NCBI GenBank assembly: GCA_934644965.1
Contig: CAKUDG010000018.1
Coordinates: 1-64,000 of the forward strand
Length of the DNA: 64,000 bases
Reading direction: 5' to 3'
Source: an uncultured Victivallales bacterium
Lineage (GTDB): Bacteria > Verrucomicrobiota > Lentisphaeria > Victivallales > UBA1829
The translations under genes were made by a program, and so were the position numbers. Of the stretch, positions 9,399 through 18,581 are shown in pieces. Position 1 is the stretch's first letter; the number at the start of each line of letters is the position of its first letter. The notes below the pieces were generated by a model. It made no database searches, had not been told where the DNA came from, and saw nothing but the letters and a program-made list of their open reading frames with translations.

Positions 9399-10802
9399 AT
9401 GATGCTTGAACAGATCAGGGAAAAAGCGAAACCCGCGATTGTGCCGTGTCTTGATACGGATTTTCTTCCGGCGGTGCTCTGGGACCGGGCCTTCCGAGCG
9501 GCGGTGAAGGAATCCGGGCGTGCGAAAAAAGTCAAGATTGTGATGGAACGCAACGCCGAGAGCGCGAGCGTTTATGAGACGGAACTTTTTGCGGATGCGT
9601 CTGCGGAGGAGTTTTCTGCAAATCTTCTTCATGTGGAACGTCTTGTTAAATCCATGTTCTGGATTTACGGAGGCTATCGCGTGACCATTGCCGGAGACAA
9701 GGCGGTGGCGGACGCCATGAAAGAGATTTATGATCTGAAGAACGGTGCACGTAAATTTGACTCTGAAGTCATGGGCGGGATTTACAGTTCCCCAGTGGAG
9801 ATTCTGTATTCCGACTACGAACATGCGCCGTCTGCGAAGAGTTCGGCGCAGCCGCTTGGACGTCATCTGAAAGGCTGCCGGATCGGATTCGACCTGGGCG
9901 GGTCGGACAGGAAAGCCGCTGCGGTGATCGACGGTGAAGTCGTGTTTTCCGAGGAAATTCCCTGGGATCCCTACTTCCAGAAGGACCCCTCCTATCACAA
10001 GGCCGGGATTGAGGACTCCCTGAAACGCGCAGCCGCGCACCTTCCGCGTGTGGATGCCATCGGGGGGTCGACGGCGGGAGTGATTGTACAGAACCGCGTC
10101 CGCATTTCCTCCCTGTTCCGCGGAGTTCCGAAAGAAGATTTTGAATCGAAAGTCGCCAATATTTTTGTGGAACTGGCCAAAGAATGGAAGATTCCGTTTG
10201 AAGTGGTCAATGACGGTGAAGTGACGGCGCTGGCGGGATCCATGCAGCTGAATTCCAACGGAGTGCTCGGCGTTTCTCTGGGAACGAGCATGGCGGGCGG
10301 ATACGTGAATCCGGACGGGAACATTACCGACTGGCTGAATGAACTTGCCTTCGTCCCCGTCGACTACCGTGAGAACGGCCCGGCGGACGAGTGGAGCGGA
10401 GATCTCGGTTGCGGCGTGCAGTATTTCTCGCAGCAGGGAGTGGCGCGTCTTGCACCTCTGGCAGGCATTGAATTTCCTGCGGAAATGAAGTTCCCGGAAC
10501 GTCTGAAAGGGGTTCAGAAACTCATGGAGGAAGGCGATGCCCGGGCGGAAAAGATCTATCGGAGCATCGGCGTGGCCTTCGGCTATACGATCGCGCGCTA
10601 TTACGATTTCTATCCGGCTCTGGACAGTCTGCTCATTCTCGGGCGCGTCACCACCGGAAGAGGCGGAGACATCATTCTTGAGGAAGCCGAAAAGGTCATC
10701 CGGAGCGAATTCCCCGAATATCATGTGGCCTTTGCCATTCCGGATGAGAAGAACAAACGTCACGGGCAGGCGATCGCCGCGGCGAGTCTGCCGATGGCGT
10801 GA
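9399..10802 (+). CDS. ROK-family sugar kinase with N-terminal extension
   Basis: 467 residues. The core shows the actin-like ATPase/ROK pattern: phosphate-1 motif FDLGGSDRK with Asp165, a GGSTAGVI segment, the catalytic NDGE (Asn271, Asp272), and a phosphate-2 loop GVSLGTSMAGG. About 155 residues precede the ROK core, which is unusual because most ROK kinases are about 300 residues. The classical ROK zinc-binding Cys/His motif was not evident. Likely role: ATP-dependent phosphorylation of a hexose or N-acetylhexosamine in the cytosol. AAAGGAGAG provides a strong ribosome binding site. First enzyme of the cluster, 72 bases ahead of the amidohydrolase. Confidence 0.8.
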   Translation: MMLEQIREKAKPAIVPCLDTDFLPAVLWDRAFRAAVKESGRAKKVKIVMERNAESASVYETELFADASAEEFSANLLHVERLVKSMFWIYGGYRVTIAGDKAVADAMKEIYDLKNGARKFDSEVMGGIYSSPVEILYSDYEHAPSAKSSAQPLGRHLKGCRIGFDLGGSDRKAAAVIDGEVVFSEEIPWDPYFQKDPSYHKAGIEDSLKRAAAHLPRVDAIGGSTAGVIVQNRVRISSLFRGVPKEDFESKVANIFVELAKEWKIPFEVVNDGEVTALAGSMQLNSNGVLGVSLGTSMAGGYVNPDGNITDWLNELAFVPVDYRENGPADEWSGDLGCGVQYFSQQGVARLAPLAGIEFPAEMKFPERLKGVQKLMEEGDARAEKIYRSIGVAFGYTIARYYDFYPALDSLLILGRVTTGRGGDIILEEAEKVIRSEFPEYHVAFAIPDEKNKRHGQAIAAASLPMA

Positions 10803-10873
10803 ATCTGGAGAGAAAAGGACGTGTGCTGACATTGGTGGTGGACTGGGGGGGGATAATAACAGGGAGACTTGCC

Positions 10874-11776
10874 ATGAAGGATTTTCATATTCACATCTAT
10901 CCCCGGCCGAAGCCTGTTGCCGAACCGGGAGAATTCCTCAGAAGAACTGCGGAGGCGGGCGTCGACGGAGGGGCTGTCTTCAGCCTTCCTCCGGCTTCGT
11001 CGACGGAACATGCGGAGGATGTGAAGGAATGGCGGGAACGTCTGGACGGCGTTCTGTCATTCACCTCCCAGACTCCGGGTTTTCTGCCGGTCCTGAGGAT
11101 GGATCCCACGGAAAGCGATGCGCGCGAACAGGTGCTTACCGCAGCTGAGCGCGGGATCCGGGGATTCAAAGTGATCTGCACGCATTTTTATCCGAAGGAA
11201 TGTCTGGATATTTTCCGTCTGATTGCCGATACCGGTCTGCCCCTGATTTTTCACAGCGGGATTCTCTGGGGGCCGAACGCTTCCGCGGAATACAACCGCC
11301 CGGTGAATTTCGAGCATCTGATATATGTGAAGGGGCTTCGTTTTTCCCTGGCGCATATCGGCTGGCCGTGGTGCGAGGAATATGCGGCACTGTATGGACG
11401 CTTTGCCTATCAGCACGGGGCGGGGCTGCTGTCCGGAGGGACGGAATTTTTTGTGGACCTGACTCCCGGGACGCCGTTTTCCCGCCGGAGGGAAATGCTG
11501 AGAATGCTTTTTTCCCTGGGCTATGATCTGGCGCGGAATGTGCTGTGGGGGTCTGACGGAAGCACGAACAGCTATCCGGTGCGCAACGTCCGGCAATGGC
11601 TGGATCTGGATCGCGGGATTTTCCGGGAGATTCAGAATCTGGCGGAAATTTCCCCGTTGTCCAGCGGTCTGGCGGAAAGAAGTCAGGAGGACGCCTCCTG
11701 TCCGCCAGAGGATCTCTTCTCCCGGATTGCAGACCGCAATTTTGAGCGTTTTTTCAGCAGAGCGGAACAATCATAA
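10874..11776 (+). CDS. Amidohydrolase-family metal-dependent hydrolase
   Basis: A 300-residue TIM-barrel hydrolase of the Amidohydro_2 type. The HxH metal ligands come right at the start (MKDFHIHIYP, His5 and His7), followed by a FHSG histidine, an AHIGWPW histidine and a late GSDGS aspartate, the usual order of metal ligands. The start at 10874 is set by AGGGAGA upstream and by the position of HxH; earlier in-frame codons would add an unrelated leader. Its substrate is unknown. In a cluster of sugar kinases and nucleotidyltransferases it might hydrolyse a lactone, an amide or an N-acyl sugar, but that is inference from context only. Confidence 0.75.
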   Translation: MKDFHIHIYPRPKPVAEPGEFLRRTAEAGVDGGAVFSLPPASSTEHAEDVKEWRERLDGVLSFTSQTPGFLPVLRMDPTESDAREQVLTAAERGIRGFKVICTHFYPKECLDIFRLIADTGLPLIFHSGILWGPNASAEYNRPVNFEHLIYVKGLRFSLAHIGWPWCEEYAALYGRFAYQHGAGLLSGGTEFFVDLTPGTPFSRRREMLRMLFSLGYDLARNVLWGSDGSTNSYPVRNVRQWLDLDRGIFREIQNLAEISPLSSGLAERSQEDASCPPEDLFSRIADRNFERFFSRAEQS

Positions 11777-11785
11777 ATACTCAGG

Positions 11786-11820
11786 AACGCGAACACGTAA
11801 GCACGCGAACACATAAGCAC
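11786..11820. repeat. Two-copy 16-bp tandem repeat upstream of the nucleotidyltransferase
   Basis: The unit CGCGAACACGTAAGCA is followed directly by CGCGAACACATAAGCA (one mismatch). The core ACACATAAGCA also occurs at about 9358-9368 upstream of the ROK kinase. Function is unknown; a regulator binding site is possible. Confidence 0.55.
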
Positions 11821-11865
11821 ACAAAAAAACAGTCAAATTCATAAGGATAAGGAAATCAGAAGAAA

Positions 11866-12768
11866 ATGAAACCAGCGCTTGTTGTTCTCGCCGCCGGAAT
11901 GGGCAGCCGTTACGGCGGACTCAAACAGATTGATCCCGTCGGACCGAATGGCGAGATTATTCTGGATTACTCCATATACGATGCTCTCCGCGGCGGATTC
12001 GGCAAGGTGGTTTTCATTATCCGCCGTGATATTGAAGCGGAATTCCGGAAAGTGGTCGGAGCCCGCTGGGAGAACCATGTTCAGGTGGAATATGCTTTCC
12101 AGCAGCTGGACGATCTTCCTGCACCGTTCACTGTCCCTGAAGGCCGGACCAAGCCTTGGGGAACCGGACACGCCATCATGTGCGCCGCTCCGAAAATTGC
12201 CGAACCCTTTGCCGCTATCAATGCAGACGATTTCTACGGACGCAGCGGATATGCCCAGCTGGGCGCCGCCCTGACGTCCAATGAGAATCCGAAGCGTCAT
12301 TTCATGGTGGGATTCCCCCTGAAGAACACGCTTTCAGAATTTGGTTCCGTCTCCCGTGGGATCTGCACCACGAATGCGGACGGCATTCTTCAGGAAGTGG
12401 TCGAACGCACAAAAATCGAACCTCTTCCCGGCGGCCGCGCCGTCTTCACGGAAGAGGACGGCTCCCGGACCGAACTCACCGGAAACGAAATCGCCTCCAT
12501 GAACATGTGGGGATTCATGCCTTCGCTTTTCGACGGTCTCGGCGCACTGTTTGAAGAATTTCTCCGCACCCGCGGAACGGAAATGAAATCCGAATTTTAC
12601 ATTCCCGCCGCCGTGGCCAGTCTGATCAAGGCAGGCAAAGCGGAAGTGAAGGTGCTGGAGAGCCTCGATTCGTGGTTCGGCGTGACTTATCGGGAAGACA
12701 AGCCGCGCGTTCAGGAGGATATCCGCAATCTGATCGCTTCCGGAGCGTATCCGGAACGGATTTTCTGA
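11866..12768 (+). CDS. Sugar-1-phosphate nucleotidyltransferase
   Basis: A 300-residue NTP-transferase (GT-A-like fold) that would join a hexose-1-phosphate to UTP or dTTP. The N-terminal pyrophosphorylase signature AAGMGSRYGGLKQ spans residues 9-21 and the metal-binding aspartates sit in AINADDFYG. It lies directly before a NahK-like anomeric kinase and an epimerase. The expected substrate is therefore the sugar-1-phosphate made by that kinase (for example GlcNAc-1-P or GalNAc-1-P), giving a UDP-sugar. No GlmU-type left-handed beta-helix acetyltransferase domain is present. The ribosome binding region is AAGGATAAGGAAATC. Confidence 0.85.
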   Translation: MKPALVVLAAGMGSRYGGLKQIDPVGPNGEIILDYSIYDALRGGFGKVVFIIRRDIEAEFRKVVGARWENHVQVEYAFQQLDDLPAPFTVPEGRTKPWGTGHAIMCAAPKIAEPFAAINADDFYGRSGYAQLGAALTSNENPKRHFMVGFPLKNTLSEFGSVSRGICTTNADGILQEVVERTKIEPLPGGRAVFTEEDGSRTELTGNEIASMNMWGFMPSLFDGLGALFEEFLRTRGTEMKSEFYIPAAVASLIKAGKAEVKVLESLDSWFGVTYREDKPRVQEDIRNLIASGAYPERIF

Positions 12769-12906
12769 TTCGATCATACGTCACACCATCCGGGAGAAGG
12801 AAAGGCGGACGGGCCTGAGCGGCAAGGCGGGGAAAATCAGGCCCTGTCCGGATTCCTTCCGGGAAACCATTTTTCCCCATTGAGTTTAAGAAATAAGAGT
12901 GGAATC

Positions 12907-14007
12907 ATGCTGGTAAAAATCAAAGACATTGCATCGAAGTTCGACATCTGGGGGGATTTTCTCTGGGCTGAAAGCTACGGATCCGGACATATCAACGACA
13001 CCTATCTCGGAGTGTTCAACCAGGCCGGCTATCCCGTGCGCTACATTTTCCAGCGCATCAACACGAATGTGTTCAAACAGCCGGAAGAACTCATGGAGAA
13101 CATCTCCCGCGTGCTGGAGCATGCGAAGTCCAAACTTGCGGGGCGTCCGGATGCGACCAGACGGGCGCTCACGATTGTCAACACCTGCGGAAAACTTCCG
13201 TATTACGTTGATGAAGACGGGCATTACTGGAGATGCTATCTTTTCATTGAACGCGCCCGGACTTATGACATTCTCGAAACGGCGGAGCACGCCTACCAGG
13301 CGGCGCGCGCCTTCGGGTCCTTCCAGAAACTTCTGGCCGACATCCCCGGCGGCCGCCTGCACGAGACCATCCCCAACTTCCACAACACCCCCTCCCGTAT
13401 TGCCGATTTCGATGCCGCGCTCGCAAAAGACGTGAAAAACCGCGCGGCTCTTGCCCGCGAGGAAATTGAATTCGTGCAGAAAATGCGCGGGATGGCACCT
13501 GTTCTTCTGGATCTTGCCGCGAAAGGCGAAATACCCGAACGCATCACCCATAACGATACGAAACTGAACAATGTCATGCTCGACGACGAAACGGGCGAAG
13601 GTATCTGCGTGATCGATCTTGACACCATCATGCCCGGGATTTCCCTCTACGATTTCGGCGATCTCGTGCGCACGAGCGTGAGTCCCGCGGCGGAGGACGA
13701 GACCGATCTTAGCAAAGTCCAGGCCCGCATGGAAATGTTCGAAGCACTGGCGAAAGGCTTCCTCGACGGCGCGGACGGATGTCTCACACCGAAGGAAGTC
13801 GAAATGATGCCCTTCTCCGGCATGCTCATCACCTTTGAAATCGGCGTCCGCTTCCTCACGGATTTCCTGGAGGGGGATCGTTACTTCAAGGTCAAACGCG
13901 AAAATCACAATCTCGACCGCTGCCGGACCCAGTTCACACTCGTCCGCCGCCTTATGGAAAAAGAAAACGAAATGAAAGCCATCATCGAAAGGATAACGGG
14001 CAAATGA
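12907..14007 (+). CDS. NahK-like anomeric sugar kinase (APH-fold phosphotransferase)
   Basis: A 366-residue aminoglycoside-phosphotransferase-fold protein. The catalytic loop is THNDTKLNN (His215, Asp217) and the metal-binding segment is VIDLDTIMPG, as in N-acetylhexosamine 1-kinase of the bifidobacterial galacto-N-biose pathway. Its probable reaction is ATP-dependent phosphorylation of a hexosamine at C1. The start at 12907 is chosen from homologous layout; a TTG at 12880 is in frame but adds a leader. It overlaps the epimerase gene by four bases (ATGA), so the two are probably co-translated. Substrate preference (GlcNAc, GalNAc or a plain hexose) cannot be read from the sequence. Confidence 0.82.
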   Translation: MLVKIKDIASKFDIWGDFLWAESYGSGHINDTYLGVFNQAGYPVRYIFQRINTNVFKQPEELMENISRVLEHAKSKLAGRPDATRRALTIVNTCGKLPYYVDEDGHYWRCYLFIERARTYDILETAEHAYQAARAFGSFQKLLADIPGGRLHETIPNFHNTPSRIADFDAALAKDVKNRAALAREEIEFVQKMRGMAPVLLDLAAKGEIPERITHNDTKLNNVMLDDETGEGICVIDLDTIMPGISLYDFGDLVRTSVSPAAEDETDLSKVQARMEMFEALAKGFLDGADGCLTPKEVEMMPFSGMLITFEIGVRFLTDFLEGDRYFKVKRENHNLDRCRTQFTLVRRLMEKENEMKAIIERITGK

Positions 14008-14927
14008 AAAGAATTCTTGTGACCGGAGGGGCCGGATTCATCGGAAGCCATATTGTCGAACATTACCAGGGGAAAGCGGAAATCCGGGTCCTGGATAATC
14101 TGCGCACGGGGAATCTGAAGAATCTCAAGGGGCTTGACTGTGAATTCATCCAGGGCGACATCTGCGATGCGGAAACGGTCCGCAAAGCCGTTCAGGGCGT
14201 GGACTATGTGTTTCATCTGGCGGCGCTGATCAGCGTGCCCGAATCCATGACGGAAATCGTCGAATGCATCCGTCTGAACGACATCGGCATGATCAACGTC
14301 CTTCAGGAAAGTGCCGCGGCTGGAGTCCGGAAACTCTGTCTGAGCACGAGCGCTGCCATTTACGGGGACAACCCGGTCTGCCCGAAGGTCGAAACCATGC
14401 TTCCCGAGCCGAAGAGCCCGTATGCCGTCACCAAGCTGGACGATGAGTTTTACTGCGACATGTTCACGCGGGAAGGCCGTCTTCAGACGGCGTGTCTGCG
14501 CTACTTCAACGTTTTCGGTCCGCGCCAGAACCCGAAGAGCGCCTATGCCGCCGCCGTTCCCATCTTCATCACGAAGGCGATCCGGAACGAGGACATCACC
14601 ATCTTCGGAGACGGTGAACAGACGCGTGATTTCATCTTCGTCAAAGACATTGCCGCCGCCAACGCCTTCATGGCCGAGCACGATTTCACCGGAGTCTACA
14701 ACATCGCCTACGGCGGGAGAATGACCATCAACCATCTGGCGGAAATGATTGTGAAGATTCTGGGGTCCAAGTCGAAGATCGTGCACCTTCCGGAGCGTGC
14801 CGGGGATGTGAAACATTCTTCCGCCTGTGTCGACAAGCTTGCATCCACCGGGTTCAAACCTTCCTGGACGTTTGAACAGGGCTTGGAAGAAGCCATCCGA
14901 GCCTACAAGGCGGAAGCCGGTCTCTGA
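14004..14927 (+). CDS. NAD-dependent nucleotide-sugar epimerase/dehydratase (extended SDR)
   Basis: A 307-residue extended short-chain dehydrogenase. The Rossmann motif GGAGFIGS is at residues 7-14 and the catalytic YxxxK is SPYAVTK (Tyr140, Lys144), preceded by STSAAIYG. The sequence resembles UDP-GlcNAc/UDP-glucose 4-epimerases. With the upstream kinase and nucleotidyltransferase it would interconvert UDP-GalNAc and UDP-GlcNAc, or the hexose equivalents. Whether the route feeds catabolism or glycan synthesis is open. Start overlaps the stop of the kinase gene (ATGA). Confidence 0.85.
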   Translation: MKRILVTGGAGFIGSHIVEHYQGKAEIRVLDNLRTGNLKNLKGLDCEFIQGDICDAETVRKAVQGVDYVFHLAALISVPESMTEIVECIRLNDIGMINVLQESAAAGVRKLCLSTSAAIYGDNPVCPKVETMLPEPKSPYAVTKLDDEFYCDMFTREGRLQTACLRYFNVFGPRQNPKSAYAAAVPIFITKAIRNEDITIFGDGEQTRDFIFVKDIAAANAFMAEHDFTGVYNIAYGGRMTINHLAEMIVKILGSKSKIVHLPERAGDVKHSSACVDKLASTGFKPSWTFEQGLEEAIRAYKAEAGL

Positions 14928-14983
14928 GAGGGGGGATCTCCTGACGGGATGCTTCCTTCTGTTTCTGGAGAATATACTTGAAA

Positions 14984-15604
14984 ATGGCTGCTGAAGAGAC
15001 CTCTTCCCTCGGGAAGGAAGAAAGAATCGTGGCTCTGGACATAGGCGGGGTGTGCATCAGTCTGCATCCCGACCGGATCCTGCGCTCTCTCGGTCTTTCT
15101 CCGCTCCTTCAGCCGCCGGCCCGTTTCCTGGAAGCATGCACTCTCCTGGAAACGGGCAGAATGAGCAACGGAGAGTGGTTCCGGATTTTTTCGGAATATA
15201 CGGGCGGCCGTTTCAGCATGGAGGAGCTTGCCGAAATCTGGAACAGCATGATCGGGCCGGACATCCCGGGCATGGCGGATGCGGTCCGCAGCCTGCTGGC
15301 CCGCGGGGGGTACCGTTTTGTTTTCTTTTCCAATACTTCCGCCATGCACCTGATGCAGGTCCTGCGGATGTGTTCCTTCTGCCATCTGGTGACAGGAGGG
15401 GTGTTCAGCTATGAGGCCGGGGCCATGAAGCCCGACCCGGGAATGTACGAAGCCTTTGAAAAGACCTACGGCGTCCCCTGTCTGTATTTCGACGACCGGA
15501 AGGAAAATGTGGAAGCGGCGCTTCGGCGCGGCTGGCCCGCACGGGTTTTTACTTCGTCCGAATCCTTTCTTGCCTGCTTTGAAAATGAAAAAATGAATTC
15601 CTGA
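14984..15604 (+). CDS. HAD-family sugar-phosphate phosphatase (YihX-like)
   Basis: A 206-residue haloacid-dehalogenase phosphatase. Motif I is ALDIGGV with nucleophile Asp19; the residue two positions on is Gly, as in YihX-type glucose-1-phosphate phosphatases. Motif II is FFSNTS, motif III is MKPDP, and motif IV is FDDRKENVEAA. It closes the sugar cluster 56 bases after the epimerase and may recycle sugar-1-phosphates. The start at 14984 follows CTGGAGA; the preceding in-frame TTG at 14978 is less likely. Confidence 0.82.
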   Translation: MAAEETSSLGKEERIVALDIGGVCISLHPDRILRSLGLSPLLQPPARFLEACTLLETGRMSNGEWFRIFSEYTGGRFSMEELAEIWNSMIGPDIPGMADAVRSLLARGGYRFVFFSNTSAMHLMQVLRMCSFCHLVTGGVFSYEAGAMKPDPGMYEAFEKTYGVPCLYFDDRKENVEAALRRGWPARVFTSSESFLACFENEKMNS

Positions 15605-16033
15605 AAAAGGGAACATTTCCTTTTCCCCCCTTGTCCTTGAACTTGCGGGCGCGGAGCGGTATATTATACTCCTGTGCATGTTCGGTTCTTATCCTCCGCA
15701 CGCAATGGAAATTTGGAAACACTGCCCGGCGGAAGGTGAAGTGAGTGAATCATGACATTTTTCCCCCCTGCTGCGGAAACGCTGCGGAAACGCGGGAAGC
15801 TTGGACTCTCCGCGGCAGAATGTCCGTATGGCGGATTCACGGGCGGAGTTGAGGGGATGCCGCCTTGGGAGGGCGTCTGCGGCGAACGTTTTTGCGGTGC
15901 AGAAAAACAGACCAGTCGGAGACCGTATGGAAAAACGTTCCGCAAAGAGTGAACGGGAGAACGGAAATGCAAAGAACAACACAGCGCGCCTTTCGACTGT
16001 GACGGATGGAAAGAAGAAGACGGATGACTGCGA
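15605..16033. other. Intergenic region with promoter and long leader
   Basis: About 430 bases before the rhomboid gene. The promoter at 15637-15665 implies a leader of about 360 bases. Short open frames inside it have no family-like sequence and no structured regulator was recognised. Confidence 0.45.
15637..15665 (+). promoter_or_regulatory. Promoter upstream of the rhomboid gene
   Basis: TTGAAC (15637-15642), 17-base spacer, TATATT (15660-15665) followed by A. It has the same form as other promoters in the window. Confidence 0.65.
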
Positions 16034-16957
16034 ATGAATGAATTCAGAAACAAATCTTTTAACGGCTGGCGCGACGGAGCGCTGAATACACCGCGTTCGG
16101 GAGTGATGAGTGTTTTTGCCCTGATTGCGGTGAATGTGCTGATTATGATAGCGGCTCCGGAACGGGTGGAACGGAGTCTGATCTTGTCACCGGATGTGCT
16201 GGAGACCGGGCGTTTCTGGCAGCTGGTGACGGCGATGTTTGTGCATGCGAATTTTGAGCATATTCTGTTCAACATGTTTGCGCTTTATGTTTTTGGCACC
16301 TTGATTGCGCCGATTCTCGGGGCGCGGCGTTTTCTGGAGCTGTACTTTTTTTCCGGAGTGCTGGGGAATGTTCTCTGGCTGCTTTCCGGGACTTCGGCCT
16401 ATCTTCTGGGAGCGAGCGGGGCGGTGATGGGAGTGGTGATGGCGTCTGCGATGATGCGTCCGAACGTTCAGATGCTGCTGCTCTTCATTCCGTATCCGAT
16501 CAAGCTCCGGACGCTGGCGATCATCTTTTTCCTGATAGACTTTTTCCTGGAGTTCGCGCCGATGACGTCGTCCGTGGCGTATCTGGCGCATCTGGGAGGA
16601 TTCCTCGGAGGATATCTTTATATGCGCTTCTTTCTTCGGAAATGGATGGAATGGGATCCTCTCGGGGCGCTGTTCGGGAAAGGATCCGGTCGGTCGTCTG
16701 CGGGGCAGGGCGGGAGCGGCGGATCCGCGCCGTGGGGATCGTTTTCTCCGCCGCCGCCCCGGTCCGGGGGGCCGGGAGACGCTTCGGGAGGAGGGGCTTC
16801 TGCCTCATCCCGTCCGTTTCCATCCGGGAAGGTGACGCAGAGAGAATTGGATTATCTTCTGGACAAAATATCCCGCAGCGGAATCAACAGTTTGTCAGAA
16901 GCGGAAATGGAGCGTCTGCGCCAGGCGCGTGAGCAGATGCGGGGAGACAGCCGTTGA
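16034..16957 (+). CDS. Rhomboid-family intramembrane serine protease
   Basis: A 307-residue polytopic membrane protein of about six helices that cleaves substrates within the membrane. The catalytic serine is in GASGA (Ser128) and the catalytic histidine in AHLGGF (His186). The HxxxxHxxxN motif (His71, His76, Asn80) stabilising the oxyanion site is intact. After the last helix comes a Gly/Ser/Pro-rich cytosolic tail, then a short helical C-terminus that resembles the DUF6576-type end seen on some rhomboids (LDYLLDKISRSGINSLSEAE). Substrates are unknown. Confidence 0.93.
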   Translation: MNEFRNKSFNGWRDGALNTPRSGVMSVFALIAVNVLIMIAAPERVERSLILSPDVLETGRFWQLVTAMFVHANFEHILFNMFALYVFGTLIAPILGARRFLELYFFSGVLGNVLWLLSGTSAYLLGASGAVMGVVMASAMMRPNVQMLLLFIPYPIKLRTLAIIFFLIDFFLEFAPMTSSVAYLAHLGGFLGGYLYMRFFLRKWMEWDPLGALFGKGSGRSSAGQGGSGGSAPWGSFSPPPPRSGGPGDASGGGASASSRPFPSGKVTQRELDYLLDKISRSGINSLSEAEMERLRQAREQMRGDSR

Positions 16958-17111
16958 AGAGCCCCTCCCGCGGAGAAGAAGGAGCGGCAGGCGCCATTTT
17001 CTCCTCCTTCTCCTCCGTGCTGATCACCGCCGCCTTGGCAGACATCAGAAGAACAGCAACGACGACGATCGGAAAATCAAGTTTTTTTGACATACTCGGG
17101 AGAAACGCTTC

Positions 17112-18581
17112 ATGAATATTGTATGGGTTGCCAGCGAAGCCGTGCCCTTTGCAAAGACGGGCGGTCTGGCGGATGTATCCTCCGCTCTTCCGGACGCACT
17201 TGCGGAACGCGGACACGAAGTTGCCGTCATCATGCCTTATTATCCACAGCTTACGGGGAAGCTGAATCTCCGTTTCAGCCGTTCCATTGATCTTCTGGGG
17301 GTTCCCCTGGGCGGAACGACACAGTGGGCGAAAATTCATGAACTTCCCCTGAAACCGGGGCTGAACTTCTACTTTATCGAATACAACCGTTATTTTGACC
17401 GGCCCACCCTCTATGACTGGTGCGGACAGGAATATTCGGACAATGCCGAACGTTTCATCTTCTTTTCCCGCGCTGCGATGGAAGCGGTCTGCACGCTGGA
17501 TCTGAAGCCGGATATTCTCCATGCGAACGACTGGCATTCCGCGCTCTGCTGCGTCTATCTGAAAAGCCCGCTGTATTCCGGGCGGGAGAATTTCCGGAAC
17601 TGCCGCTCCGTCATGACCATTCACAATATCGGATATCAGGGGATCTTCGACAAGGGGAATCTGTACTGGAGCGGACTCGGATGGGAGTATTTCAACTATA
17701 CCTGTCTGGAATTTTACGACCGAATCAATCTGCTGAAGGGCGGCATCATGACGGCGGACATGGTCAATACGGTGAGTCCGACCTATGCCTCGGAAATTCT
17801 GTCTCCGGAATTCGGCTTTTCTCTGGATTCATGTCTGAGGCACTGTGCCTCCCAGGGCAAACTCCGGGGCATCCTGAACGGCATCGACGACAAAACCTGG
17901 AATCCGGCCGCCGACCGTTTCCTCCCCGCCTTCTTCTCCTCCTCCGATCCATCTCCGAAACGGGAGGCAAAACGGGCGCTGCAGCAGTATTTTCATCTGC
18001 CGGAACGGGAAGAGACGCCGCTTTTCGCGACGATTTCGCGTCTGGCGTATCAGAAAGGGCTGGATGTTTTTGCCTCCGGTCTGGAAGATCTTCTGTATCA
18101 CGATGATTTCCAGTTTGTCGTCATCGGCTCGGGCGAACGATCCCTGGAGGATCACTTCCGCTATCTGGCGGGAAAATATCCGGAACGTCTGGCCGTGTAT
18201 CTTGGCTATGCGCCCGATTCGCTTTCCCATCTGGCGGAGGGAGGGGCGGACTTTTTCGTCATGCCTTCACGCTATGAGCCCTGCGGCCTGAACCAGATGT
18301 ACAGCATGCGTTACGGGACTCTCCCGATCGTCCGGCATACCGGCGGACTCGCGGATACCGTGACGAATTACGACTGCCGGAATGCCGGTTCCGCCACCGG
18401 CTTCGTCTTCTGGGACCTGTTCCCCGAAGCCCTGAACGGAACCATCCGCTGGGCGGCGGAACTCCGGAAAAACGATCCGGAAACATTTGCCCGGATGCGT
18501 TTCAACGCCATGACTCGTGACTTCTCCTGGAACAATACCGCCTCACACTACGAGCGGATGTACGACGATGCGCACCGATGA
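17112..18581 (+). CDS. glgA: Glycogen synthase (ADP-glucose type, GT5)
   Basis: A 489-residue enzyme that transfers glucose from ADP-glucose to the non-reducing end of alpha-1,4-glucan. The N-terminal KTGGLAD (Lys15-Asp21) binds ADP-glucose. The C-terminal catalytic region has PSRYEPCGLNQMYSMRYG and the HTGGLADTV loop, both diagnostic of GT5. Length is typical. GGGAG precedes the ATG. The downstream queA start lies inside the 3' end of this gene, so the two are probably co-transcribed. No glgB, glgC or glgP is seen nearby. Confidence 0.95.
   Translation: MNIVWVASEAVPFAKTGGLADVSSALPDALAERGHEVAVIMPYYPQLTGKLNLRFSRSIDLLGVPLGGTTQWAKIHELPLKPGLNFYFIEYNRYFDRPTLYDWCGQEYSDNAERFIFFSRAAMEAVCTLDLKPDILHANDWHSALCCVYLKSPLYSGRENFRNCRSVMTIHNIGYQGIFDKGNLYWSGLGWEYFNYTCLEFYDRINLLKGGIMTADMVNTVSPTYASEILSPEFGFSLDSCLRHCASQGKLRGILNGIDDKTWNPAADRFLPAFFSSSDPSPKREAKRALQQYFHLPEREETPLFATISRLAYQKGLDVFASGLEDLLYHDDFQFVVIGSGERSLEDHFRYLAGKYPERLAVYLGYAPDSLSHLAEGGADFFVMPSRYEPCGLNQMYSMRYGTLPIVRHTGGLADTVTNYDCRNAGSATGFVFWDLFPEALNGTIRWAAELRKNDPETFARMRFNAMTRDFSWNNTASHYERMYDDAHR

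Noticed and set aside
15752..15952. 66-residue frame in the rhomboid leader
   Set aside because: No ribosome binding site and no recognisable sequence; more likely untranslated leader.
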